Origin: Cruorifilaria tuberocauda
Lineage: Eukaryota > Nematoda > Chromadorea > Rhabditida > Onchocercidae
DNA length: 64,000 bases
Reading direction: 5' to 3'
Assembly (NCBI GenBank): GCA_013365365.1
Contig: JABVXU010000040.1
Span: 62,001 to 126,000 of the forward strand
Shown one piece after another: positions 28,325-37,592 of this stretch. A program made the translations under genes and the position numbers. The notes beneath the pieces are model-generated. The model saw only the letters and a program-made list of their open reading frames with translations, did not search any database and was not told where the DNA came from. Numbering within the stretch: position 1 is the first letter of the stretch; the number at the start of each line of letters is the position of its first letter.

Positions 28325-29626
28325 TTACAAAAAATTGTGAGTGTTTTCCATGGTAAAATCTCTGGCCAGAAATAATGAACCACAAATTAATATGGTTTTG
28401 ATGTTTTGAATAGGAGCTCTTAGTATTTGGTTTAATATTGCATCACTAATTGACTCACACTCAATAGCATTCATTCCAATATTATTGGCTCTTCTTCTAA
28501 TTAAGTTTGTATTTATTGCTTTTGGTTCAGATTTAACACAAACAACACATAATAACTTAATATATGGTTTCAAATACCCTAAAAATTTTTCTACATTTCT
28601 GTTGCCTGTAATGCCGAAAATTGTATATATACCTTCATAGAAATTATCTTTTACCCATTCAGATAATACTCTTGCACCATCATTATTGTGTGCACCATCT
28701 AAAAATAATTTCCAATCTTTTGGTAGTAGAGAAATTAAGTTTCCATCTTTTATAAGCTCTAACCTTCCAGGCCAATAGGTGCGTTGTAGCCCTGAAGTGA
28801 TGCTTTCTTTGCGAACATCAAATCCGTACTTTCGATTCAAAATGCTGCATGCTGCGATAGCATTTCCTGCATTAATTACTTGATGGTTACCTTTTAAAGA
28901 TGGCAAGGGGAATTTTATTGATTGAGCATTCGATTGAAAAATCATTTCGCTATTATATTTTTTACAGCTCCACTCAATACCACCTCTAAATAAAGGAGAT
29001 CTATTATTTATTGCATAGCGTTCTAGCGTATTCATTATAGATCTTCCTTGTGGGGCTATTACACAAGGAACATCATACTTCATGATCCCGGCCTTTTCAC
29101 CTGCTATGGTTTCCAAAGTAGAGCCAAGGTATTCGGTATGATCGAGTCCAATAGAAGTAATGATAGTTAAAATTGGATTATCTATAACATTTGTTGCATC
29201 TAGCCTCCCACCCATGCCTACTTCAATTAGAGTGATATCTGCTTTGTGGCGAGAAAAAATCAAAAAAGCTGCAACAGTTGCAGCTTCAAATAAAGTGATA
29301 TGTTGATCTGCAATTGCATTGCGGCACTCTTCTAATGAGTTGTATAATTCATTATCTTCTATATAATTACCTGTAACAACTATTCTTTCATTAAAGTTTA
29401 CTAAATGAGGAGAAGTATATGCATGCACCTTATATCCTGCTGCTTGCAGAATATACCTTATAAATGATAATGTTGAGCCTTTCCCGTTAGTGCCAGCTAT
29501 GTGAATAGTTGGTGGCATTTTTTTTTCTGGGTTTCCTAGCTTATTTAGAAAATTTTTTATGCGATTAAGAGAGAAATCGCTTAGCTTATTGCCAAGCGTC
29601 TTAGGCCAATGAGGCATATATATCAT
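28325..29626 (-). CDS. folC: Folylpolyglutamate synthase / dihydrofolate synthase
   Basis: FolC adds glutamate to folates and, in many bacteria, to dihydropteroate. The 433-residue protein has the ATP loop HIAGTNGKGSTLSF, the folate-binding YTSPHLVNFNERI, the conserved Glu in TLIEVGMGGRLDATN, ITSIGLDHTEYLG with a carbamylated-lysine region EKAGIMK, and LDGAHNNDGARVL in the C-terminal domain. Start codons at 29626 and 29617 are both possible. Confidence 0.95.
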   Translation of the reverse strand: MIYMPHWPKTLGNKLSDFSLNRIKNFLNKLGNPEKKMPPTIHIAGTNGKGSTLSFIRYILQAAGYKVHAYTSPHLVNFNERIVVTGNYIEDNELYNSLEECRNAIADQHITLFEAATVAAFLIFSRHKADITLIEVGMGGRLDATNVIDNPILTIITSIGLDHTEYLGSTLETIAGEKAGIMKYDVPCVIAPQGRSIMNTLERYAINNRSPLFRGGIEWSCKKYNSEMIFQSNAQSIKFPLPSLKGNHQVINAGNAIAACSILNRKYGFDVRKESITSGLQRTYWPGRLELIKDGNLISLLPKDWKLFLDGAHNNDGARVLSEWVKDNFYEGIYTIFGITGNRNVEKFLGYLKPYIKLLCVVCVKSEPKAINTNLIRRRANNIGMNAIECESISDAILNQILRAPIQNIKTILICGSLFLARDFTMENTHNFL

Positions 29627-30435
29627 AGGTTGTTTTACACTTTAATTACTTATGATAGATATTATACCATATGCATGAATTTTCTCTACTGAATTGAAAA
29701 TATTGGTTAATAATATTGTTTTACTGCAACATTGTTTATTAAGAATAAATTATCATATTTACTAACTTAAGGGTTAATCTTTATAAACTCTTCGTTATGA
29801 GGAAATCTTATATTGATCAAATAAGTTTTGTCGTCAACTATCCTAATCTAGTTATAGCCATCTCACTATCATTGATATGCTTGTACAAAATTTTGGCACG
29901 TAGGCACTAGGTATACCTTATGTTCCATTAATAAATTTTCTCTTTAATTCCATAATGGAAAAGCTCAGTATTTTCTTGAAGTTAGTGTTATTTTGAGTAA
30001 TCTATTATAATTTTGTACGAATTCTGATTTTTATTTTTCTATAAACAGACCATCTACTTAATACTTTATATATACAAAATTTTATGATCTATACAATTAA
30101 TATGAGATATTTAAAGAGACCATAATGATGGTAATATACATAAAATGTGTTTTGTGATGTAACACTTAAAACGTAAAGTTTAATAAGGTTGTATAATTGT
30201 TAGTTTTGTTATTAACTGTAATATAGCTGTAGACTGACATATAAAAACTAGCTATCCTTTACAGGAATCTGTTCTACTCGTTGTGAAGTTGAGTTAAGTT
30301 TCCCGAGCGATAATTTCTAGTCAAGGGAATTGCCTCTATTAATTTTTTTAAAGTTAATATGTGATACCCACCTTAACTTTAGGTCTCAGGAATTTACTAA
30401 GACTGACGGTAGGTACGGATTCTGCTTAGTTAATT
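29627..30435. other. 809-base stretch without a gene
   Basis: No supported coding frame or tRNA was found. The part at about 30265-30432, just before the RatA-like gene, is less AT-rich than its surroundings and holds a short TTCCC/GGGAA pair. It could be a leader or a structured RNA, but it matches no RNA family that I recognise. Confidence 0.35.
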
Positions 30436-30900
30436 ATGTTTATGCTTTATAGATATAAAGAGGAAACCATCTTTCTTTGTTCACTTAGCAATGTGTTTCA
30501 AGTTGTAATTGATATTGAAAAGTATCCTGATTTTATTCCTTGGTGCAAAGCTGCTTATATAAAAAAAAATCATGGTAAGATGGTTGTAGATTTGCTAGCA
30601 GCTTTTTATGGTATTAAAGGCAGTTATACGTCAGAGGTAACATTCCTTTCTCCAGGAAAAGGAAATGAAAGTTGGATAAAAGCTATATCTTTAAGTGGGG
30701 TATTTAAATGCTTATACAATGAATGGAGATTTATTTTTATAGATAAAAATAAGACTGTGGTAAAGTTTTATATAGAATTTGAGTTCAAATCTAGATTACT
30801 TTCTAGCTTATTAGATTCAGTTTGTAAATATGCACAAAGAGAAATAATTGGTGCATTTAAAGATAGAATTGAAAACTTTTCTGACTCAAAGTTATCTTGA
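30436..30900 (+). CDS. RatA/COQ10-like START-domain protein
   Basis: This 154-residue protein belongs to the polyketide cyclase/START fold group that includes ubiquinone-binding COQ10 and RatA. Typical features are the N-terminal FQVVIDIEKYPDFIPWCKAA, the strand WIKAISLSGVFKCLYNEWRF and FYIEFEFKSRLLSSLLD near the end. In mitochondria the COQ10 homologue supports respiratory ubiquinone function. That role is the more likely one here. A RatA-type ribosome role is an alternative. The start may be Met1 or Met3. Confidence 0.85.
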   Translation: MFMLYRYKEETIFLCSLSNVFQVVIDIEKYPDFIPWCKAAYIKKNHGKMVVDLLAAFYGIKGSYTSEVTFLSPGKGNESWIKAISLSGVFKCLYNEWRFIFIDKNKTVVKFYIEFEFKSRLLSSLLDSVCKYAQREIIGAFKDRIENFSDSKLS

Positions 30901-30950
30901 CATTACTTATATAAGTGTATAGCTTTTAGTCAGTTAGTATTCATATTGCA

Positions 30951-31643
30951 ATGATCTTTAGACTGCTATTTACATTACTTTTCATAAGTATTGATTCTTA
31001 TGCAACTGTTATACAAGAATCGCCTGATAACCAATCTACTCAAGAGACTAATGAAATAACACAAAAAGATCTGCTATCACCGTTACCTGATGATAAATCA
31101 TTAGGGGATCCAAAAGCACCAATTCTAATGATTGAGTATGCCTCACTTACTTGCTATCACTGTTACCTTTTTCACAAGGAGGTCTTTCCAAAAGTTAAAG
31201 AAAAATACATAGATACAGGGAAAATATTGTACATATTCCGTCATTTCCCTATGGATTATAGGGGATTAAAAGCTGCAATGCTAAGCAATTGTTACGAAAA
31301 GGCAGAGGATTTTTTTAACTTTAATAAATCTGTTTTTAATTCGATAGATTCATGGAATTACTCTAATTTTAATGACTTAACTGTATTGCAAAAAGTTGCT
31401 GCACTAAGTAATTTAAAGCAAAGTGCATTTAATTACTGCATTAGTGATAAAAAAATAATGGATAAAGTTATAGGCTATAAATCACTAGCAATCAATAAGC
31501 TTGGTATTACAGGCACTCCAATATTTTTTATCAAGCCTAACAGTGATGCGTCATACATAGGACATAATGAAATTAAGCATGAAGGGTATAAGACACTAGA
31601 ATACTTAGCTAATATAATAGATGACTATGTGAAAAAGCTATAG
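30951..31643 (+). CDS. DsbA-like thiol-disulfide oxidoreductase
   Basis: This 230-residue secreted protein has an N-terminal signal peptide (MIFRLLFTLLFISIDSYA) and a single thioredoxin-fold domain with a helical insertion. The active site is Cys68-Tyr-His-Cys71 in SLTCYHCYLF. The cis-proline loop is GITGTPIFFI. It probably makes disulfide bonds in periplasmic and outer-membrane proteins, possibly those of the surface and secretion proteins in this window. The family form matches the DsbA_4/Com1-like proteins of Rickettsiales. Confidence 0.9.
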   Translation: MIFRLLFTLLFISIDSYATVIQESPDNQSTQETNEITQKDLLSPLPDDKSLGDPKAPILMIEYASLTCYHCYLFHKEVFPKVKEKYIDTGKILYIFRHFPMDYRGLKAAMLSNCYEKAEDFFNFNKSVFNSIDSWNYSNFNDLTVLQKVAALSNLKQSAFNYCISDKKIMDKVIGYKSLAINKLGITGTPIFFIKPNSDASYIGHNEIKHEGYKTLEYLANIIDDYVKKL

Positions 31644-31679
31644 CAGTATTACCACTGTAGCTTACACACAAAAGATCGA

Positions 31680-31958
31680 CTATACTTGACCTTCATTTTT
31701 TATTACTGCTTGCTGTTTTTTGCGCTCAAACTCTCTTTTTTTACTGTGCCAGGCATAGTAATACATAGCAATTTTATTTTCTATTAACATTATTGTCCCA
31801 TCATAAAACTGAACCATATCCATGACTTTCTTCTGCGCCTCATCAAAACGTTCCCTATATTTCTCACGATAGGCTGGATTATGCAATAATGCAACCCCTT
31901 CATCTTTGTTAGATTTTTTATTTGACTGTTCAACTTCACCAGCAATATTACAAGACAT
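31680..31958 (-). CDS. Orphan 92-residue soluble protein
   Basis: The start is well supported: AGGGAG lies 4 bases before the ATG. The product is hydrophilic and mainly helical, with NPAYREKYRERFDEAQKKVM in the first half, an aromatic patch (IAMYYYAWHSKKREFERKK) in the second, and no signal peptide despite an early Cys. No family is recognised. It is convergent with the DsbA-like gene. Confidence 0.7.
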   Translation of the reverse strand: MSCNIAGEVEQSNKKSNKDEGVALLHNPAYREKYRERFDEAQKKVMDMVQFYDGTIMLIENKIAMYYYAWHSKKREFERKKQQAVIKNEGQV

Positions 31959-32187
31959 ATAACTCCCTTTAACTGATTACAAAAAATATTTTAATAAAAA
32001 GGAATGCGCACAAGCAGCCCCTTTAATTTTTAGTGCAACAGTCAACAGACTGTTATACTAGTTAATCATAATATTATATATAATAATTTTTGTCACTTAA
32101 AATTTTACACTATTAAATAGTAGATTAAAGTAAATGTATTTGCTATCTTAAACTAATACGTATATTCTACTTAAATCAAACTTTGAT

Positions 32188-32844
32188 ATGCGATATGGTA
32201 CGAATAACTCTAGTGAAAAATCCTCATATATAAGAGACTTATTTGCGAAGGAATACAAAAAAATAGAAGAATATTGTATTTTGGGGAGTAAGAAACACAT
32301 TCAGATTAGTGCTGAAGAGGGAAAGTTACTTAGCTTATTTATAAAAATCCATAGGGTAAGAAGCGTTGTTGAAATTGGTACATTATATGGTTATTCATCA
32401 ATTTGTATGGCAAAAGCTCTACCTGAATATGGCCATATATACTCGATAGAGAGTAATCCAGAGCACTCGAGCATAGCAAGGAAAAATTTTAGTGTTTTCG
32501 ATTTGAACAGTAAAATTACTTTAATGGAAGGTAGTGCATCTGAAAAGTTGAACGAATTGTCGACACGAGCACCATTTGATATGGTGTTTATTGACGCTGA
32601 CAAGAGTGGCTATCCTAAATACTTAGATTGGGCGGAGCTACATCTTAAAAAAGATGGACTAATTGTTGCTGATAATACTTTATTGTTTAACACAGTGTTT
32701 CTAAAATTGCCACCAAAAAAGGTATCAGAAAAATCATGGTCTGCTATGAGAGAATTTAATTATAGACTATCAGATGAAAAAAGGTATTACTCTGTATTAA
32801 TTCCGACCGATGAAGGGATGACTCTAGCTTTAAAACTAACGTAA
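32188..32844 (+). CDS. SAM-dependent O-methyltransferase (catechol-type)
   Basis: This 218-residue class I methyltransferase has the SAM-binding motif VVEIGTLYGYSSICMAKAL, the acidic strand end YSIESNPEH, GSASEKL, and the metal-binding region DMVFIDADKSGYPKYLDW followed by DGLIVADNTLLF. These features define the metal-dependent O-methyltransferase_3 family. The substrate is unknown. It stands alone with gene-free stretches on both sides. Confidence 0.9.
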   Translation: MRYGTNNSSEKSSYIRDLFAKEYKKIEEYCILGSKKHIQISAEEGKLLSLFIKIHRVRSVVEIGTLYGYSSICMAKALPEYGHIYSIESNPEHSSIARKNFSVFDLNSKITLMEGSASEKLNELSTRAPFDMVFIDADKSGYPKYLDWAELHLKKDGLIVADNTLLFNTVFLKLPPKKVSEKSWSAMREFNYRLSDEKRYYSVLIPTDEGMTLALKLT

Positions 32845-33491
32845 ATTAAAATCAAGATCTTCCTAGTGCCTTAGTAGAGAGTTGTGCTAGGCGTTTTCTC
32901 TAGAACAGATTATGAAACATAGGTCTAGATTTAACAGTAGAGTACTTTTTCAGTATTTATATATGATACATTTAAATTTCGTTATAAAATTAGCTAATTA
33001 GGACTCTTATTTTAGAATCGATAGCGGTAAGAAGAGTCTATTAATTTAGTAATGCTATTGTTTCTTCTAAGAACCACAAATGGCATTGTGTCTTATAATA
33101 AAATTATTACCTATAAACACTAGCTTCTAGCAAGATTGGTTAATCTTCATGAATTCTACGCTTTTTCTATAGGTTTTCGTATACTGAATCAAGGTTTAAC
33201 TTTATTTCTCTGAGAAAAATCCAACCTTCGTAGAAATGGATAAAAAAAGAAAGTTATACAGAATCACAGATTACTTTCTTACCACTTCTTCTCCTTATTT
33301 TTATTATTCGAGTGAAGTATCAGTATTATATAACATAGGTGAACGTTGAAAAATAACTTTGTAGCTACTTTTGTAACAACTAACTTTTATTTACTACAAA
33401 AAAGTGGTGCTGAGCAATATATTATATAAAATTATAGAACCAATACAGAGTATACCTTGCCAAGTAGAAAAAAAAGTATAACCTCTTATGA
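32845..33491. other. 647-base stretch before the SRP RNA
   Basis: No coding frame was supported on either strand. The last part must hold the promoter of the SRP RNA/dnaX unit. A small hairpin ACCTC-TTAT-GAGGT (33481-33494) touches the 5' end of the SRP RNA. Confidence 0.4.
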
Positions 33492-33570
33492 GGTATGCAG
33501 GCAAAAACTCTGTAATTTGGTCAGGTCAGGAATGAAGCAGCCATATCAGAATCTTTTTGGGTTGCATACC
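33492..33570 (+). ncRNA. ffs: Signal recognition particle RNA (4.5S type)
   Basis: The SRP hallmark GGTCAGGTCAGGAATGAAGCAGCC (about 33519-33542) contains the GGAA-type tetraloop region and the asymmetric loop that binds Ffh. The ends pair as GGTATGCA (33492) with TGCATACC (to 33570), closing a rod of about 80 bases. The position just before dnaX is a common bacterial arrangement. Exact ends are estimated from the stem. Confidence 0.9.
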
Positions 33571-33599
33571 ATTTATTATTCTCGGTTGAATTAAAAGCT

Positions 33600-35084
33600 A
33601 TGAATATAGCATTAAAATATCGCCCTGGCAGCTTCAAAGATTTGGTAGGTCAAGACATATTAGTGCGTGTACTGGAAAACGCTTTTGCTCTTAACAAAAT
33701 TCCACAGTCTATACTGCTCTCTGGCAGTAGTGGGGTTGGCAAGACTACAACAGCAAGAATAATATCCTTATGCCTAAATTGTTCTTTAGGACCCACTTTT
33801 GAACCTTGTGGATTATGTAAAAATTGTTTAGCAATAAAAAATTCAAATCACCCAGATGTGATTGAAATTGATGCAGCAAGTCACACGAGTATTGAAGATA
33901 TCAAAGTGATATTGGGAGATACTTGTTACTTACCTGTAAGTTCCAAATTCAAAGTCTACATCATAGACGAAGTACACATGTTATCAAGTAGTGCATTTAA
34001 CGCGTTACTTAAAATCTTAGAAGAGCCACCATCTAGTGTGAAATTTATTCTAGCAACAACGGAAATAAAAAAAATACCAATAACTATTATTGCTCGTTGT
34101 CAAAGGTTCGATTTCCGTAAAATACCTGCTACTAAAATAATGAATCGTTTGAATGACATTGCACGAAAAGAAAATTACTTTATTGAAAGTAGAGCATCAG
34201 AATTAATTGCATACCATTGCAGCAATTCGATGCGTAACGCTTTATTTTTAATGAATCAAGCAATGTTATATAGCAGAGATTGCTCTATATCTATTGAAGA
34301 TGTGACAGAAATACTTGGTCTAGTAGAGGAGAATATTGTGTTTAGTTTGATGGAAACCATATTAGATGGTAATTTACGGAAAGCTTTGTCTGTATTTGAT
34401 GAAGCAGCAAAAACGGTAAGTTCACTCAGCATCCTTGAAAATCTATTACAAATGATTCAGTTAATATGCCGTTTTTTAATTACAAAAGAGGTTAATAATT
34501 CCATACTAGAATACGGAAAAGAGAAGATAAAAGAATTAAGTACAAAAAAATCTTTGATATTCTTTTCAAGATTATGGAGAGTGTTACTTAAGGGAATTCA
34601 GGATATAAAAGCCTCAACATGTAATGATGTTGCTGCAGAAATGATATTAATTAGTCTATGTTATCTTTCTGATTTGCCTTCTCCTGAAGAAGTGATTAAA
34701 AAGGTTCTTGCACAGAATAAACAGCATAGTGACGCGTGTAATATGGAGAATACACAGCAAAAAAATTATGATTTCGATAAAATTCTACAACTATTACTGC
34801 AGAATAATCAAATTTATCTTTACAAACAGCTATGTAGTAATCTAAAATTAATAGATTGCAAACCTGGCTATTTAAAGTTGAAGGCTGTATCTCAGTTAAG
34901 CAGTAGCTTTTGTAATGACTTAAAAAATTGCTTGAATCAGGTGACTAAACAACAATGGTTAGTAACAATCGATATGTGTTACGCAAATAAAGAGGTTAAT
35001 GACTTAAATTATGCACCTGCAATTAAGGATATACTTGATACATTTAAGGGTGCAAGGGTAGTTAATATAGAAAGTAAGGAGTAG
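33600..35084 (+). CDS. dnaX: DNA polymerase III gamma/tau subunit
   Basis: DnaX is the ATPase core of the clamp loader. The 494-residue protein has Walker A GSSGVGKTT (residues 42-50), a zinc site with Cys60, Cys69, Cys72 and Cys75, the DEVH box in VYIIDEVHMLS, and the SRC-like IIARCQRF. The C-terminal region is short, so a full tau tail is lacking or reduced. It follows the SRP RNA by 29 bases, and ybaB starts 4 bases after its stop. Confidence 0.96.
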   Translation: MNIALKYRPGSFKDLVGQDILVRVLENAFALNKIPQSILLSGSSGVGKTTTARIISLCLNCSLGPTFEPCGLCKNCLAIKNSNHPDVIEIDAASHTSIEDIKVILGDTCYLPVSSKFKVYIIDEVHMLSSSAFNALLKILEEPPSSVKFILATTEIKKIPITIIARCQRFDFRKIPATKIMNRLNDIARKENYFIESRASELIAYHCSNSMRNALFLMNQAMLYSRDCSISIEDVTEILGLVEENIVFSLMETILDGNLRKALSVFDEAAKTVSSLSILENLLQMIQLICRFLITKEVNNSILEYGKEKIKELSTKKSLIFFSRLWRVLLKGIQDIKASTCNDVAAEMILISLCYLSDLPSPEEVIKKVLAQNKQHSDACNMENTQQKNYDFDKILQLLLQNNQIYLYKQLCSNLKLIDCKPGYLKLKAVSQLSSSFCNDLKNCLNQVTKQQWLVTIDMCYANKEVNDLNYAPAIKDILDTFKGARVVNIESKE

Positions 35085-35087
35085 ATT

Positions 35088-35420
35088 GTGGATTTTAATC
35101 AAATAATGAAGCAAGCACAGGAAATGCAGAAAAGGCTTGTAGAAGCTCAGGAAAAATATGTTGGAAAGGAGTTTCAAGGTATTTCTGGTGGTGGAAAGGT
35201 TTCTGTATTAGTAGAGGTTGTAAAAATAGGCAGCTATAAAGCTAAGAAGATAAACATAGACTTAGAATTTATGAGAAGTGAGGAGAAGGATATAGTAGAG
35301 GATTTAGTAACAGCAGCATTCAATGATGCTATAAAAAAAGCAGAGGCAGATATGACAAATGCAACCTCTAGTCTTGCAGGCATGATTGGTATACCACCTG
35401 GATTTAAGCTTCCATTTTAG
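35088..35420 (+). CDS. ybaB: YbaB/EbfC-family nucleoid-associated protein
   Basis: This small DNA-binding protein is usually encoded next to dnaX. The 110 residues include MKQAQEMQKRLVEAQE, GGGKVSVLVEV and the C-terminal GMIGIPPGFKLPF typical of the family. GTG 35088 is preferred as start, with AAGGAG 6 bases upstream. The next ATG is at 35106. Confidence 0.93.
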   Translation: MDFNQIMKQAQEMQKRLVEAQEKYVGKEFQGISGGGKVSVLVEVVKIGSYKAKKINIDLEFMRSEEKDIVEDLVTAAFNDAIKKAEADMTNATSSLAGMIGIPPGFKLPF

Positions 35421-35712
35421 AATTTTTATATTGTGGCTAAATCTTTAATATTTTTAGTCTGTTTTATTTCATAAATATCTACATACCAGTAGGGTAGTAA
35501 GAAAATGGTATAAAGGGTTAAAGATACTAAGTCAGAAAAATATTTGAGATAGAAAGTAGTATAATTTCATTTTTATGAATGAAGTCTTTGCTTTTTATTA
35601 AAAATTAAGTTTAAATGTCAAGTATTTTATATTATTAAGTTAGTACTTGACTTAACTTTAGCTTTTATTTAAATTTCTAAGGTGTAATTCAAATTTTTTT
35701 GACGAGGTAATT

Positions 35713-36420
35713 ATGTATTATAAAAGATTTTTTTCAGCAACTGCTTTGGTGACGTTGCTAAGTTTATCAAGTGTTGCTTTCTCTGATCCTATTGGATCAA
35801 TAGTTGACGAAGAAACAAGCTGTTACGTTCGCTTGCAGTATAATGGTGAGTTTTTACCTTTTAAGACAGAGGTTGGTGGTATTATAGGTGCTAAAAAAAA
35901 GAATGCGGATGCTAATACTACTGACCTTTATAAAGCTTCCTTCATGTCTGGTGGTAGTGCTTTTGGTTATAAGATGGATGATATTAGAGTTGATATTGAA
36001 GGTCTTTACTCACAGCTAAGTAAAGATATGCTTGAAACAGCTCCTGTTCCAGCAATTGCAGATAATTTAAGTGCATTCTCAGGATTAGTTAACGTATATT
36101 ATGATGTAGCAATTGAAGATATGCCAGTTACTCCATATATTGGAGTTGGTGTTGGTGCAGCATACCTAAGCAATCCTCTAGCAGTCAAAGTTGCAGGTGA
36201 TAAGGAATATGGATTTGGTTTTGCTTATCAAGCAAAGGCTGGTGTTAGCTATGACCTCACTCCAGAAATAAAGCTCTTTGCTGGAGCTCGCTATTTTGGT
36301 TCTTATGGTGCTAAGTTCGATAAGCCAATTGCTGAAAGTGATCAGCAATCTACTAAAGATGGAATCAGAGTTCTTTACAGCACTATTGGCGCAGAAGCTG
36401 GGTTGATATTTAACTTCTAG
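35713..36420 (+). CDS. wsp: Wolbachia surface protein WSP
   Basis: This is the major outer-membrane beta-barrel protein of Wolbachia. The 235-residue product starts with a signal peptide (MYYKRFFSATALVTLLSL, cut after AFS) and continues DPIGSIVDEETSCYVRLQYN, a diagnostic WSP start. Strand-and-loop alternation and the C-terminal EAGLIFNF with a terminal Phe are typical of outer-membrane porins. The loops at about residues 45-65, 90-110 and 205-220 correspond to hypervariable regions. GAGG lies 6 bases before the ATG. It is a single gene with hairpins downstream. The sequence looks more like filarial than insect WSPs (inference). Confidence 0.96.
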   Translation: MYYKRFFSATALVTLLSLSSVAFSDPIGSIVDEETSCYVRLQYNGEFLPFKTEVGGIIGAKKKNADANTTDLYKASFMSGGSAFGYKMDDIRVDIEGLYSQLSKDMLETAPVPAIADNLSAFSGLVNVYYDVAIEDMPVTPYIGVGVGAAYLSNPLAVKVAGDKEYGFGFAYQAKAGVSYDLTPEIKLFAGARYFGSYGAKFDKPIAESDQQSTKDGIRVLYSTIGAEAGLIFNF

Positions 36421-36443
36421 TCTATTTTGCAATTCTTCTTGTT

Positions 36444-36515
36444 GTCCCAGTTTTATTGTTTTAGTAGCTGGTGCTGGGACATAGAAAAAGGGGTGATATT
36501 TTTATTCCTTTTTTT
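36444..36515 (+). terminator. Two hairpins ending the wsp transcript
   Basis: GTCCCAG (36444-36450) pairs with CTGGGAC (36474-36480), starting 24 bases after the wsp stop. A second hairpin, AAAAAGG (36485-36491) with CCTTTTT (36507-36513), continues into a T run. The second has the form of an intrinsic terminator. A 60-codon open frame that overlaps both is not considered a gene. Confidence 0.6.
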
Positions 36516-36698
36516 ATGTATTGGAATCTTATCATATGCTGTATGCTACTTTAGTTTTTATATAAATATATCAATCATTGGAGCTTACAAGGTTTTCGAT
36601 CATATGTAAAGCAATAAGCTGTGCTTATTCTGAATAAAAACTTGAGTTTTTAATAGAAATTATATATATGTATGCATAGGGTTTAGTTTAGGTTTGTT

Positions 36699-37592
36699 AT
36701 GTTGGTCCCAGTAGTGAGTCTATCTATTAACAGTAATGCTAATTTAATGCAATATATTGCAGAAGTGCAAAAATTTCCTATGCTCTCTCAAGAAGAAGAG
36801 ATAATGTTGGCTAGAAATTGGCACCAATACAAGAATATTTCTTCTGCTCATAAATTAATTACTAGCCATTTGAATTTAGTAGTGAAAATTGCAATGAAGT
36901 TCAAAAACTATGGGCTGTTGCTCATGGACTTGATTATGGAAGGGAATATAGGATTAATGCATGCAGTAAGAAAATTTAATCCTAACTTAGGGTTTCGTTT
37001 TTCAACTTACGCAGTGTGGTGGATTGAAGCTTCAATAAAAGATTTTATATTGAAATCATGGTCGTTCGTAAAGATAGGCACAACGCAAGCACAAAGAAAA
37101 TTATTTTTTAGTCTGCGTAGAATAAAAAAAAGGATTTTACAGTATACAAATAGAGAAACCCTAAATAATGAAGAAATAAAAGCGATATCTAATGAGCTTT
37201 CTGTCTCTGAAGGTGATGTTGTGCAAATGAGTTATCGATTAGCTTATAAGGATCAGTCACTAAATAATTGTCTAAAGTTAGGTGATGATTCTAAAAAGGA
37301 ACTACAGGATATAATTCCTTGTAACTCTGGGAGTCAAGAAGTAACTTACCAAAACCATGAAGAAAGAGAATTGAAAGAAACAATTCTAAGAAATGCGCTA
37401 GCAAGCCTTAGCGAGAGGTCAAGGGATATATTCGTTAGCAGGTATTTATCTGAGAATACTCAAACTTTAGATGAGCTTGGTAAAAAGTATGGTATTTCAA
37501 GAGAAAGAATAAGACAACTAGCTGAGCAAGCGATGAGTAAGGTAAAACGGCATATAAACTTAGAAAGTTTGAAGCTTGACTTACATGGGTAA
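36699..37592 (+). CDS. rpoH: RNA polymerase sigma-32 factor RpoH
   Basis: RpoH directs transcription of heat-shock and stress genes. The 297-residue protein shows sigma region 2 (HLNLVVKIAMKFKNYGLLLMD, followed by EGNIGLMHAVRKFNP and FSTYAVWWI), the RpoH-box type SFVKIGTTQAQRKLFFSLRR, and region 4 with LDELGKKYGISRERIRQLAEQA. The next gene starts inside its last codons. Confidence 0.95.
   Translation: MLVPVVSLSINSNANLMQYIAEVQKFPMLSQEEEIMLARNWHQYKNISSAHKLITSHLNLVVKIAMKFKNYGLLLMDLIMEGNIGLMHAVRKFNPNLGFRFSTYAVWWIEASIKDFILKSWSFVKIGTTQAQRKLFFSLRRIKKRILQYTNRETLNNEEIKAISNELSVSEGDVVQMSYRLAYKDQSLNNCLKLGDDSKKELQDIIPCNSGSQEVTYQNHEERELKETILRNALASLSERSRDIFVSRYLSENTQTLDELGKKYGISRERIRQLAEQAMSKVKRHINLESLKLDLHG

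Noticed and set aside
30265..30432. tmRNA, 6S RNA or RNase P RNA
   Set aside because: None of the diagnostic conserved sequences of these RNAs could be found here or in other gaps.
36427..36609. 60-codon hydrophobic frame after wsp
   Set aside because: It overlaps both terminator hairpins, has no ribosome site and starts immediately after the wsp stop; chance frame in T-rich DNA.
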